Shown here: piece after piece, positions 52,807 through 61,136 of the stretch
How positions within the stretch are numbered: the stretch's first letter is position 1
Layout of the letters: each line of letters opens with the position of its first letter
Assembly (NCBI RefSeq): GCF_042685265.1
Contig: NZ_JBHUMX010000042.1
Source: Oceanobacillus_B kapialis
GTDB lineage: Bacteria; Bacillota; Bacilli; Bacillales; Amphibacillaceae
Length of the DNA: 64,000 nucleotides
Direction: 5' to 3' (one strand)
The notes under the pieces: model-generated
The model's input: the letters and a program-made list of their open reading frames with translations, nothing else
Database searches by the model: none
Told to the model about the DNA's origin: nothing
Program-made: the position numbers and the translations under genes

Positions 52807-53066
52807 GGTCGGATTGGTGTGCAGGCTTGGTTGATTGGCTTGCTCGATTGGTTGATTGTGCTGCACTCCTGGTCGATTGGCTTGCCGCCTTGGTTGATTG
52901 ACTAGCACTCCTGGTTGATTGGCTTGCAGGCTTGGTTGATTGACTAGCACTCTTGGTCGATTGGCTTGCCGCCTTGGTTGATTGACTAGCACGCCTGGTT
53001 GATTGGCATCCCGGATTGGTTGATTCAGTCGCACGCCTGGTTGATTGACTAGCACCCTCGGGCGAC
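52807..53066 (-). repeat. 21-bp tandem array 3 (11 clear units, core AATCAACCA on the minus strand)
   Basis: The plus-strand core tggttgatt (or tggtcgatt) starts at 52828, 52849, 52870, 52891, 52912, 52933, 52954, 52975, 52996, 53017 and 53038, exactly 21 apart, with degenerate units at 52807 and 53059. Tails alternate between gactagcac and ggcttgc types. The reverse complement of the core is the nonamer of array 2. Open frames (VNQPRRQANRP, SQSTKAASQST) come from the period being a multiple of 3. Confidence 0.92.
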
Positions 53067-53112
53067 ACAAAAACACCCTAAAAAAAGACAACTACCATAA
53101 CAGATAGCTGCC

Positions 53113-54213
53113 TTACCATTCACTAATACTCGCTCCTATAGAAGAAGGCTTAATTGTTAACGGGGTGATTCCCGCTTTTTCCCATGCCTCCATCAATTCG
53201 TCAGCTTGTTCTTTCGATGGCATAAAGGCAATTCCACAATCTCCTCCACCAGCTCCGGATGATTTTCCAGCTCCTCCATACTCCTCTGCTAAATCACATA
53301 GTGTGCGAAGTAGCGGCGTTTCAATCGCTACATTAGCTTGGTTCCCCACTCTAGCAAGGGCTGCTCTATTTCGTTTAACCCCTTCAAACAATAAGTCAGT
53401 ATTAGATTCATTCACACCTTTTAAAAACGTATATACTGCTTTTTCACTTGCATCCAGAAAAGTCTGATAGGCGGCTGGATCTGTATCCTTAAGCTTCATA
53501 AGCTCATCTACAAGCTTGGCAGTAGATGCTGGTTTTCCCGTCCAACCAACACAGACATAGACATTGTTAGGTATTCGCAAAGGCTGTAAGGACAAATATT
53601 CCCATTCCCCTTCAACCAATCCACTTAAGCTTTTCGCTTCTTTAGAAGCAGCTTTTAGCCAGCCCGCCTGAAAGGATGCATATTGTAAAAAGCCTCCATA
53701 TGCAGAGGCCGCTATATCTGCACCTGAACCATTTCCTTGTACATTTACATGAGCTAAAGCAGCAAGCTTAAATAACAATTCCTTCGTGTATGTAGGAAAA
53801 TACTTAGTGAGGATCGCGGAAATAATTGACGTTACTACAGCAGCACTTGAACCTAAACCGTACTTTTTGCCACTCGCATCATCTAATTCACTTTTAACTG
53901 AAATGGCAAAAGGGCCTGGCTGGATATTTTTTTCATGAAGATAGACCATGGCTATGCGCATGGCCTCTTGTACAAAGACTGTTTTAGGGTGATCTGTGTG
54001 AATCGTTAGCTTTCCATTTTCGTAATCCCAATTCAAATCTATTAACTGGAAATCATGAAGGGAAACATAATTTTGGTTGCTTTCTTCGATCGTCGTATAT
54101 ACGTAGCGATCAACCGCCATTACGACTAATTGATGATGAGGTTCTAAGACGGCAAACTCGCCAGCAATCATTAATTTTCCCGGTACCTTTATGGTCATTG
54201 GTGTATTAGGCAA
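53113..54213 (-). CDS. mvaK2: Phosphomevalonate kinase
   Basis: The protein is 366 aa, a GHMP kinase that phosphorylates phosphomevalonate. It has the N-terminal 'VPGKLMIAGEFAVLEPHHQL', the ATP loop 'GKKYGLGSSAAVVTSIISAI' and C-terminal 'AGKSSGAGGGDCGIAFMPSK'. It is the last gene of the mevalonate operon, 13 bp after mvaD. GTAAGGGATG precedes its start. Array 3 follows its stop by 47 bases. Confidence 0.95.
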   Translation of the reverse strand: MPNTPMTIKVPGKLMIAGEFAVLEPHHQLVVMAVDRYVYTTIEESNQNYVSLHDFQLIDLNWDYENGKLTIHTDHPKTVFVQEAMRIAMVYLHEKNIQPGPFAISVKSELDDASGKKYGLGSSAAVVTSIISAILTKYFPTYTKELLFKLAALAHVNVQGNGSGADIAASAYGGFLQYASFQAGWLKAASKEAKSLSGLVEGEWEYLSLQPLRIPNNVYVCVGWTGKPASTAKLVDELMKLKDTDPAAYQTFLDASEKAVYTFLKGVNESNTDLLFEGVKRNRAALARVGNQANVAIETPLLRTLCDLAEEYGGAGKSSGAGGGDCGIAFMPSKEQADELMEAWEKAGITPLTIKPSSIGASISEW

Positions 54214-54226
54214 TGGATTTCATCCC

Positions 54227-55201
54227 TTACAGATAAGTTACTCCCTGTCCAGGCCGGCTTAACCGAATATCGGCTACACCAGGAATGGTTCGGAGCGTTT
54301 TCTCAATTACTTCTTCATTTTCGGGCAAATACAATACTTTTACATTTGGTCCTGCATCGATCGTAAAGTATGCAGGTACCCCTTTTTCACGCAGGTCCCT
54401 TACTGCTTGCATGACTGTCATGGTCGTATCATGCCAATATGTAAACGGTGGATTTGCACCAAGCGTGGTTGCATGCATTTTTAGGCAATTTGCTTCGGCT
54501 ACTTCTCCCACCTTTTCAAAATCACGTTCGTTTATTCCCTCTTTAATTTGTTTCATATCCGCGGGAATGCTATCAAGCCAGCCTTGATAAAATGGAGAGG
54601 TCTCCACGGTCCGCTTCATTCCAGCTCTACTGGAAACCTTTTTCATCGTTGAGGACAACACAACCGCAGCCACCCGTAAATCCCAATGCTCAGCTGGAGC
54701 GATTGGAACGGCATAGGAATCAGTGCCATTTTCTTCAGTTCCCATTTGCCACTCAGCAAAGCCTCCATAAATAGAACGACAAGCGGAGCCTGATCCTTGC
54801 CGAGTTAAAGCAGAAAGCTCTTTATCTGACAAGTCCAATCCTAATGCTTTTGTGCCAGCTGCAGCTAATGCAGCAAAACCAGATGCTGAAGATGCAAATC
54901 CAGCAGCTGTTGGAACCTCGTTAGTTGACTCGACCGCTGCATAAAGGGACTTTCCAGCCTTTTGTCGAATTAAATCGAGGAAAGAAGAAACTCGTTTAAA
55001 CTGCTCATCTGCGACCGGCTTATCATTTAACATAAACTGATCGTTCGTATATTCTTCGGAAAACTGTACCGAAGTTGTCGTATAAAAACCATCCAATGTT
55101 AAAGAAAGACTGCTATTCGTCGGAAGTATAATGCCTTCATTTCGCTTTCCCCAATATTTAATCAAGGCAATATTTGTGTGTGCTTTAGCTGTAGCCTTCA
55201 T
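54227..55201 (-). CDS. mvaD: Diphosphomevalonate decarboxylase
   Basis: Start ATG 55201 (MKATAKAHTNIALIKYWGKR) follows AAAAAGGGGAA; an upstream GTG lies in that site. The 324-aa enzyme has the diagnostic NIALIKYWGKR, 'TNEVPTAAGFASSASGFAAL' ATP loop and 'TIDAGPNVKVLYLPENEE'. It decarboxylates mevalonate diphosphate to isopentenyl diphosphate with ATP. The catalytic Asp lies in the FTIDAGPN segment. Confidence 0.96.
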   Translation of the reverse strand: MKATAKAHTNIALIKYWGKRNEGIILPTNSSLSLTLDGFYTTTSVQFSEEYTNDQFMLNDKPVADEQFKRVSSFLDLIRQKAGKSLYAAVESTNEVPTAAGFASSASGFAALAAAGTKALGLDLSDKELSALTRQGSGSACRSIYGGFAEWQMGTEENGTDSYAVPIAPAEHWDLRVAAVVLSSTMKKVSSRAGMKRTVETSPFYQGWLDSIPADMKQIKEGINERDFEKVGEVAEANCLKMHATTLGANPPFTYWHDTTMTVMQAVRDLREKGVPAYFTIDAGPNVKVLYLPENEEVIEKTLRTIPGVADIRLSRPGQGVTYL

Positions 55202-55218
55202 AGTATTCCCCTTTTTCA

Positions 55219-56187
55219 CTATTTCTTATGGTGCCTTTTAAGCACAAATGGCCAAACAGCATGTGCACCAAATTTCCTTAATTTCTCTGCAAGTAATCTC
55301 GAATGAACCTCGTTTTGGGCAAGCGCAATGATACAGCCACCGTTTCCGCCGCCTGTTAATTTTGCTCCAAGAGCGCCTTCTTCGCGTGCATAAGCAATGA
55401 GTTTGTTTAATCCGGTATTACTTACACCTAAAGCCTCTAGCTCTTTTTGTGCTTCATTCAGCATATGCCCTAACAAATGCTTCCCTTTTTTCTCAAGGGC
55501 ATCTTTTGCCTGATGTGTTAGTTCCCCGATGCGGTCAAGCTTTCGTTGAATTCGGCGTGGAGCTCCGCGCAATAGGTGGGCCACAGACTCTACAGCCATT
55601 TTGGTATCGCCAATGCTCCCTGAATCTGCCACAACGAAATGGAAATCATCGTTCAAATGGATGAAATCGATTGGGTGATCCTTTTCATACCAAACAGGTG
55701 ACTCAGATGTGATCGTAATAGTGTCAATACCGCTTGGTGCACCATGTGCAAATGTTTCCGCAATGTTTGCAAGTTGGAGCAATTGTTCATCAGAGTACGT
55801 TACACTGGCATAAGCAAATAAGGATCTAATTACCGATATTGCAACGGATGCGCTTGAACCAAGACCTTTTCCAGGGGGGACTGAGGATTTAATGCGAATC
55901 AACAGATCCGCTTCAGGCATTGCAAGGTGTTCAAGGGTCCCTCGAATACAATTGGCTATTCCTTGCAAGGATTCCGGCGCTAAATCCATTGGACCATGAT
56001 AAAACGTACTATCAATAATAACTGGACCTGGCTGGTGTTCCACAATTGATTCTACTCCTACTAAAGGAAACGGGATAGCAATAGCGGGTTGTCCGTGTAC
56101 AACTGCATGCTCTCCGATTAGAATCAGTTTACTATGAGCTATTCCTATAGCTGTTTGTTCTGTTGTTGTAGCTTTTTCTGCACTCAT
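55219..56187 (-). CDS. mvaK1: Mevalonate kinase
   Basis: The protein is 322 aa, a GHMP kinase that makes phosphomevalonate. Motifs are 'AHSKLILIGEHAVVHGQPAI', 'VPPGKGLGSSASVAISVIRS', 'HGAPSGIDTITITS' with the catalytic Asp, and 'GAKLTGGGNGGCIIALAQ'. ATG 56187 overlaps the mvaA stop (ATGA), so the two are translationally coupled. Confidence 0.96.
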   Translation of the reverse strand: MSAEKATTTEQTAIGIAHSKLILIGEHAVVHGQPAIAIPFPLVGVESIVEHQPGPVIIDSTFYHGPMDLAPESLQGIANCIRGTLEHLAMPEADLLIRIKSSVPPGKGLGSSASVAISVIRSLFAYASVTYSDEQLLQLANIAETFAHGAPSGIDTITITSESPVWYEKDHPIDFIHLNDDFHFVVADSGSIGDTKMAVESVAHLLRGAPRRIQRKLDRIGELTHQAKDALEKKGKHLLGHMLNEAQKELEALGVSNTGLNKLIAYAREEGALGAKLTGGGNGGCIIALAQNEVHSRLLAEKLRKFGAHAVWPFVLKRHHKK

Positions 56188-57470
56188 TTTTTATATTGTT
56201 CCACCAATTCTTTAGCTTTTCCGACACGGATTTCGTTTAGTTCTACTAATTTTCCTGCAATGATATCAATCATCTCCCCAGAAGCCCCTGCTGCTATTGC
56301 AACAGAGCGAGAATGTAATGCCATATGTCCTTTTTGAATACCATCTGTCACTAATGCTTTAAGTGCTCCAAGGTTCTGTGCCAACCCGACAGCAACAATG
56401 ACCTGAGCCAATTCCTTTGCTGACTCCACATTTAAAATACTATGGGCTACTTTGGCAATTGGGTGTACACGAATTGCACCGCCAACGGTTCCAATTGACA
56501 TTGGTAATTCCAACTCACCAACAAGGTTCCCCTCATTGTCTGTAGACCAGGTAGTCATGGAACTATATTGTCCAGTTCTAGCTGCATAGGCATGAGCGCC
56601 GGCCTCCACCGCACGCCAATCATTACCTGTGGCGATTACGATTGGGTCAATTCCATTCATGATTCCTTTATTGTGGGTAACAGCACGATATGGATCTGAT
56701 GCGGCAAACTCATAAGCATGCACGACACCATCTCTAACCTCTTCACCCGAAAAATCACCTGTCTCTAGTAACGCAGCAGGAATGACACAGCGTGCCCGGG
56801 CAATACATCGATCTGCATAGTTAGAAAGGATTCTTAAATAGACTTTTCCACCTGTAAGCGACTCAACGGTAGGTGCTAATGACTCTACCATTGTATTAAT
56901 TATATTCGCACCCATAGCATCACATGTATTTACATATAAATGCACAACAAGCATCTTGCCATATTTTGAATCAGATGCTTCATTTAAGATTCTTACTTCC
57001 AGATCCTCAGCACCGCCGCCTCTATTAACCAGGCTAGGATATGCGGCGTTGGCATCTTCGATAAGCGAGTCTTTCTCTGCAAGTAATGCAGCTTTTGCAA
57101 CATTCAAATCTGGAGCACCCACTACTTGAATTTGTCCAATCATAACTCTCTCAGACGCTTCTGTAGTAAATCCTCCCGCATTTCGAACTATCTTTGCAAT
57201 ATAACTTGCTGATGCAACCACAGATGGTTCTTCAATAGCCATTGGTACTACATATTCTTTCCCATTTATTAAGAAGTTCAATCCTAAACCTAATGGAAGA
57301 GGGAATGTGCCAATAACATTTTCGATCATTTTATCTGCGGTATCAGTAGAGAGGGGGACGTCGGACAAAGCCGCTAAATCATCGGCGGTTAATCCTTGCG
57401 CCTTTTCTAACAGCTCTCTTCGTTCTGCAACTGTTTTATTGTAGAAGCCCGGGATCCTGGAAGTATTCAT
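56184..57470 (-). CDS. mvaA: Hydroxymethylglutaryl-CoA reductase, class II
   Basis: The protein is 428 aa, first gene of the operon. Class II features are 'MIENVIGTFPLPLGLGLNFL' (catalytic Glu), 'NTCDAMGANIINTMVE' (dinucleotide site), 'THNKGIMNGIDPIVIATGND' (Lys and Asp) and 'MALHSRSVAIAAGA' (His). It reduces HMG-CoA to mevalonate. HMG-CoA synthase (mvaS) and isopentenyl diphosphate isomerase are not in the window. AAAAGGATG is upstream of the ATG. Confidence 0.96.
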   Translation of the reverse strand: MNTSRIPGFYNKTVAERRELLEKAQGLTADDLAALSDVPLSTDTADKMIENVIGTFPLPLGLGLNFLINGKEYVVPMAIEEPSVVASASYIAKIVRNAGGFTTEASERVMIGQIQVVGAPDLNVAKAALLAEKDSLIEDANAAYPSLVNRGGGAEDLEVRILNEASDSKYGKMLVVHLYVNTCDAMGANIINTMVESLAPTVESLTGGKVYLRILSNYADRCIARARCVIPAALLETGDFSGEEVRDGVVHAYEFAASDPYRAVTHNKGIMNGIDPIVIATGNDWRAVEAGAHAYAARTGQYSSMTTWSTDNEGNLVGELELPMSIGTVGGAIRVHPIAKVAHSILNVESAKELAQVIVAVGLAQNLGALKALVTDGIQKGHMALHSRSVAIAAGASGEMIDIIAGKLVELNEIRVGKAKELVEQYKK

Positions 57471-57628
57471 ACGTTTTCATCCTTTTGTATACAATAATTA
57501 TATATATAAACTTCGTAGCAGTTTTGTTAACAAAGTATTAAATCTAATTTATTATAACACGTTTAGCATCCAGATTCCTTAAATAAAATTACTGTAACTA
57601 TTATGTTAAAAAAAGGGGTAAAATGCAA

Positions 57629-57668
57629 ATAAACAAGGTTGTTTAACAATCAAAACCACCCTGTTTAT
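57629..57668 (-). terminator. Hairpin after the tRNA cluster
   Basis: The arms ataaacaaggtt and aaccaccctgtttat form an imperfect stem about 40 bases past the last tRNA; the minus strand continues to a T-run further on. Weak but well placed. Confidence 0.5.
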
Positions 57669-57707
57669 CTATTCTATCTATATTCACGTTATTCATTATT
57701 AATGAAA

Positions 57708-57783
57708 TGGTGAGCCATGAAGGATTCGAACCTTCGACCCTCTGATTAAAAGTCAGATGCTCTACCAACTGAGCTAATGGCTC
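57708..57783 (-). tRNA. trnK: tRNA-Lys (anticodon TTT)
   Basis: The cloverleaf reads GAGCCATTAGCTCAGTTGG at the 5' side, anticodon loop CTTTTAA within TCTGA/TCAGA, T arm GGTTCGAATCC and a CCA end encoded. It is the last gene of the cluster. Confidence 0.96.
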
Positions 57784-57910
57784 ATGCTTAATATGTGTAC
57801 TTGCATTTTAGAGAACGTTCATCAAGTGGACCCCTGCTTCTTCTAGCTTATTCTAAGATGTTTGATGCATCGGGGTTACTCGTAGCTTATTCGGTAGAAG
57901 CTTTGCTCGT

Positions 57911-57936
57911 TGCTCTACCAACTGAGCTAATGGCTC
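57911..57936 (-). pseudogene. tRNA-Lys 5'-half remnant 1
   Basis: The 26 bases are identical to the acceptor strand and D arm of the neighbouring tRNA-Lys, but no anticodon arm follows. The minus strand continues with acgagcaaagcttctaccg instead. Confidence 0.85.
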
Positions 57937-58069
57937 GTGATGTTTAAAAGCTTCCTTATTTTTAAGTGAAGCGTAATCTCTGTGTGCTCGTCGTGTTGCA
58001 AGTGATTTCGGTGGAGCGGCACTCCTCGCAGGCCTGCACATGGTAGCATACTCGGTGATGCTTGCGGCT

Positions 58070-58095
58070 TGCTCTACCAACTGAGCTAATGGCTC
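58070..58095 (-). pseudogene. tRNA-Lys 5'-half remnant 2
   Basis: This is the same 26 bases as remnant 1. About 34 further bases on its upstream side (gtgatgttt...aagctt...ttatt...aagtgaa on the plus strand) are also shared. On the minus strand it runs into agccgcaagcatcaccg and, further on, cttgcaacacgacgagca. Confidence 0.85.
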
Positions 58096-58164
58096 GTGAT
58101 GTTTGATAAGCTTTCTTATTTCCAAGTGAAATTTTATGTAAAAAAGCCCTGAAAATAAAAAAAG

Positions 58165-58239
58165 TGGCTGGGCTACCAGGATTCGAACCTGGGATACACG
58201 GGATCAAAACCCGATGCCTTACCGCTTGGCTATAGCCCA
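58165..58239 (-). tRNA. trnQ: tRNA-Gln (anticodon TTG)
   Basis: The 5' side TGGGCTATAGCCAAGCGG is typical of tRNA-Gln; the anticodon loop is TTTTGAT. The T arm and encoded CCA are intact. Confidence 0.95.
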
Positions 58240-58250
58240 ACAATGTAAAA

Positions 58251-58335
58251 TGGTGGAGGGGGGCAGATTCGAACTGCCGAACCCTGAGGGAGCGGATTTA
58301 CAGTCCGCCGCGTTTAGCCACTTCGCTACCCCTCC
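58251..58335 (-). tRNA. trnY: tRNA-Tyr (anticodon GTA)
   Basis: The 85-base gene has a long variable arm; anticodon loop CTGTAAA, 5' side GGAGGGGTAGCGAAGTGG, CCA encoded. Confidence 0.96.
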
Positions 58336-58379
58336 GTATTGTTAACTATAAACGTATTAATATACATAAAAAATAAAAA

Positions 58380-58455
<76 letters not shown>

Positions 58456-58543
58456 TTAAAAAAAATTAGTTAGTATATGTTAGTTATTGCGTTCATCTAG
58501 TATGCTCGTCGTGTTGCAAGTCTATTCGGTGAAATAAACGGCT

Positions 58544-58569
58544 TGCTCTACCGATTGAGCCAGCGAGAT
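58544..58569 (-). pseudogene. tRNA 5'-half remnant 3
   Basis: The minus strand reads atctcgctggctcaatcgg and then tagagca, an acceptor strand and D arm, and then agccgtttatttcaccgaat and cttgcaacacgacgagca, the same tail as remnant 2. The parent tRNA could not be identified. Confidence 0.7.
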
Positions 58570-58572
58570 AAA

Positions 58573-58648
58573 TGGTGGAGGATGCAGGGCTCGAACCTGC
58601 GACCCCCTGCTTGTAAGGCAGGTGCTCTCCCAGCTGAGCTAATCCTCC
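58573..58648 (-). tRNA. trnV: tRNA-Val (anticodon TAC)
   Basis: The 5' side is GGAGGATTAGCTCAGCTGG; the anticodon loop is CTTACAA; CCA encoded. Confidence 0.96.
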
Positions 58649-58667
58649 ACAAAACATTATAATTAGT

Positions 58668-58742
58668 TGGTGACCCGTACGGGATTCGAACCCGTGTTAC
58701 CGCCGTGAAAGGGCGGTGTCTTAACCGCTTGACCAACGGGCC
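58668..58742 (-). tRNA. trnE: tRNA-Glu (anticodon TTC)
   Basis: The 5' side is GGCCCGTTGGTCAAGCGG; the anticodon loop is CTTTCAC; CCA encoded. It is the first gene of the cluster, about 75 bases after the promoter. Confidence 0.96.
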
Positions 58743-58816
58743 ATAAAGGCAAAAAATAAGGATTGTCTAAAGAGATTTCTACAATTTGTGACATATCTCT
58801 CAAGCCAACGAATTTT

Positions 58817-58845
58817 ATTATAATCGTTTCTTAAAACTTTGTAAA
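58817..58845 (-). promoter_or_regulatory. Promoter of the tRNA cluster
   Basis: On the minus strand TTTACA (58845-58840) and TATAAT (58822-58817) are spaced by 17 bases, a good sigma-A promoter pointing into the cluster. Confidence 0.85.
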
Positions 58846-59075
58846 GAGGAAAATACATTTTTTTTATCTTTTTTTATCCTTAACGTAAAGCACTATTAAA
58901 AAAGCCTTCATGTCGGTCTTTGTATCCAAAAAAGAAATATTTAAAAGCAGAAGCATGTCTCATATAGAAGATGGAATAGCATAGAATGAGATCGGGTTCT
59001 CCCCTAGACCATACTTTCTAATTATTATTCATTTGGGTTATAATATAGAGGATCATTTTAATGGAGGTATTTTTC

Positions 59076-59852
59076 ATGTCTAAATTATTGCAAGGCAAGA
59101 ATGTAGTTGTCATGGGTGTTGCCAGTGAACGAAGCATTGCCTGGGGCATAACAAAATCATTACATAATGCAGGGGCAAACCTGATCTTTACAAACAGACA
59201 GGAACGTTCCTATCAAAAACTTACAAAGCTATTAGAGAAAAATGAAATAGAGGCTAAACTAATCGTATCATGTGATGTAGCAAGTGATGAGAGTATTACT
59301 AATGCATTTGATGAGATTAAAGAAAAAGTCGGTGTTATTCACGGTGTGGTTCATTCTGTGGCGTTTGCTAATCGCGATGAACTAAAAGGCGAGTATGCAG
59401 ACACTTCACGTGATGGTTTCTTACTAGCACAAGAAATTAGTGCTTTCTCTTTAGTAGCCGTAACGAAAGCTGCTAAACCGTTAATGACAGAAGGAGGAAG
59501 CATTGTTACCCAAACCTACCTTGGTGCAGAACGAGTGATTCAAAATTATAACGTGATGGGTGTGGCGAAGGCTTCTCTAGAAGCGAGCATGCGTTATTTA
59601 GCAGAAGATGTTGGTAAATATGGTATCCGTGTTAACGCAGTTTCAGCGGGTCCAATTCGTACTCTATCCGCCAAAGGTGTTGGAGGGTTTAATGAGAAGC
59701 TCGGTATTATTGAAGAAAAAGCACCTTTACGACGAAACGTTGACCAAGACCAAGTAGGAGATGCGACTTTATTTTTCCTTAGTGACTTGGCTAGAGGTGT
59801 TACAGGAGAGGTTATGCACGTTGACTCCGGTTACCATATTATCGGAGGTTAA
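59076..59852 (+). CDS. fabI: Enoyl-[acyl-carrier-protein] reductase (NADH)
   Basis: Start ATG 59076 (MSKLLQGKNVVVMGVASERS) follows ATGGAGG; the frame runs 5 codons further. The 258-aa enzyme has the NAD turn VMGVASERSIAWGI, the active-site Y-x6-K in 'YNVMGVAKASLEASMRYL' with the upstream Tyr of 'VTQTYLGAERV', and 'RVNAVSAGPIRTLSAKG'. It catalyses the last step of fatty acid elongation and is the triclosan target. TATAAT about 35 bases upstream is the likely -10. Confidence 0.96.
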   Translation: MSKLLQGKNVVVMGVASERSIAWGITKSLHNAGANLIFTNRQERSYQKLTKLLEKNEIEAKLIVSCDVASDESITNAFDEIKEKVGVIHGVVHSVAFANRDELKGEYADTSRDGFLLAQEISAFSLVAVTKAAKPLMTEGGSIVTQTYLGAERVIQNYNVMGVAKASLEASMRYLAEDVGKYGIRVNAVSAGPIRTLSAKGVGGFNEKLGIIEEKAPLRRNVDQDQVGDATLFFLSDLARGVTGEVMHVDSGYHIIGG

Positions 59853-59869
59853 TTAGATATCAATAAAAG

Positions 59870-59906
59870 AAGGCGCTTCTTTGTCACCAAGCAAAAAGCG
59901 TCTTTA
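59870..59906 (+). terminator. Terminator after fabI
   Basis: The arms aaggcgcttctttg and caaaaagcgtctt form an imperfect stem between fabI and the ywaF-like gene; only a short T-run follows. Confidence 0.5.
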
Positions 59907-59925
59907 CCTTTAGGGGGAGATATAC

Positions 59926-60681
59926 ATGTTTGATGATTTCTTTTCTCTAGACGGTCGTGCGTTCTTACCATTCGGGACTTCCCATGTTGTCATGATAATC
60001 ATTTATGGTGTTGGTCTTGTTCTGCTTATTATTTTTAGTACGTTAAAAAAGAGATCCTTCTATCCTAAAACATATAATCTAATAAGGTGGTTTCTCTTCT
60101 TTTGGTTGGTTACCTCTGAGGTTAGCTATCAAGCTTGGACTATAGCAACAGGCATCTGGAGTTTAAGCGAACATATCCCCTTACATTTATGTGGTATCGC
60201 AAGTATTACAGTCGCGTTAGCTCTTTTACTTCAAAATAAATTACTCGGCTACCTCTCTTTTTATATCGGGTTTATCCCCCCATTATTAGCCCTGATTACT
60301 CCTGAGTTACCCTATGACTACTCGCATTTTCGGTATTGGAAATTTTTCGTTCACCACATCGTTATCTCTTGGGCAAGCTTATTTGTCATTTTGACTAGTT
60401 CTTCCACACTAACCTATCTATCCGTGCTAAGGAGCTTCGGAATACTACTCATTTATGCAGCATTTATTGGTTTTTTTGTAAATCCAGTTATAAATGCCAA
60501 TTATCTATTTCTCAGAGAAACGCCTTTAGCTAATACTCCTTTAGACTATTTTGGAACTGGAGTACTTTATTATGTAAATTTATGCCTTGTGGCACTTATT
60601 GTATTTTCTGTTCAATGGGCTGTCATTCACTTTTTAAAAAAGCGCCAGGAATTTGCTAAGCCCTTACGAAGGATCGGTTAA
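59926..60681 (+). CDS. YwaF family (TIGR02206) membrane protein
   Basis: The protein is 251 aa with seven hydrophobic segments. It begins 'LDGRAFLPFGTSHVVMIIIY' and contains 'SEHIPLHLCGIASITVALAL', both typical of the TIGR02206/YwaF family whose role is unknown. AGGGGGAGA precedes the ATG. Its last 18 bases overlap the converging gene at 60664. Confidence 0.83.
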   Translation: MFDDFFSLDGRAFLPFGTSHVVMIIIYGVGLVLLIIFSTLKKRSFYPKTYNLIRWFLFFWLVTSEVSYQAWTIATGIWSLSEHIPLHLCGIASITVALALLLQNKLLGYLSFYIGFIPPLLALITPELPYDYSHFRYWKFFVHHIVISWASLFVILTSSSTLTYLSVLRSFGILLIYAAFIGFFVNPVINANYLFLRETPLANTPLDYFGTGVLYYVNLCLVALIVFSVQWAVIHFLKKRQEFAKPLRRIG

Positions 60682-60912
60682 CTCTAACCAAGACAGCATT
60701 TCCGCAACAACATTATTTATTCTTTGTTCGATAATTTCATCACCATACTTCTCTTTCGCCTTATTAATGCTTTTCATGATTTCTTCATTAAAACTAATCA
60801 CAGGGTTATCTTTTTCAAGCTCATTAAACAGCTCGATCATGGCCTCGTTTCCTTCTTGAATTCGATCGATCGCATCACTATATTTCTGATAATCTTTTTC
60901 GTTAGCTTTCAT
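60664..60912 (-). CDS. Small hypothetical protein
   Basis: I use ATG 60912 (MKANEKDYQKYSDAIDRIQE), preceded by AAAGAGGTGATG. The 82-aa product is helical and charged, ends 'NVVAEMLSWLELTDPS' and has no membrane segment. I do not recognise it. The stop lies within the end of the ywaF-like gene on the other strand. Confidence 0.6.
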   Translation of the reverse strand: MKANEKDYQKYSDAIDRIQEGNEAMIELFNELEKDNPVISFNEEIMKSINKAKEKYGDEIIEQRINNVVAEMLSWLELTDPS

Positions 60913-60997
60913 TTTTTCATCACCTCTTTTTAGCATAACCAAATCGGAGGAAATTCATTTAAATAGGGAGGGGACTAGCCCCTCCTACAAAGTGAAA

Positions 60998-61053
60998 CTT
61001 CATTTGGCGAGGGGTTAACTTTCTCCCCTATCAAATGTTAGTTGAACGAAACG
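60998..61053 (+). repeat. Hairpin repeat element, copy 2
   Basis: It matches 50047-50100 (see there). The stem is CATTTGG/TCAAATG here, and an inner GAGGGG/CTCCCC stem is present. A GGAGGGG/CCCCTCC hairpin (60968-60986) and a long imperfect inverted repeat (actggcag at 61061, ctgccagt near 61119) flank it. Confidence 0.65.
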
Positions 61054-61136
61054 AGCCTTTACTGGCAGTTGATCATGCTTAATTGCTTCCCGCATGCTTG
61101 AAGCAGTGATCTTACTGCCAGTTAAGGCGAGATAAA

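Noticed and set aside
52720..53091. Open frames of 123 and 91 codons in array 3
   Set aside because: Same cause as in array 2. The frames overlap each other and show no domain.
57853..58243. Open frames of 90 and 93 codons in the tRNA region (SSVGRAS-type peptides)
   Set aside because: These are translations of tRNA genes and tRNA halves on the same strand, not proteins.
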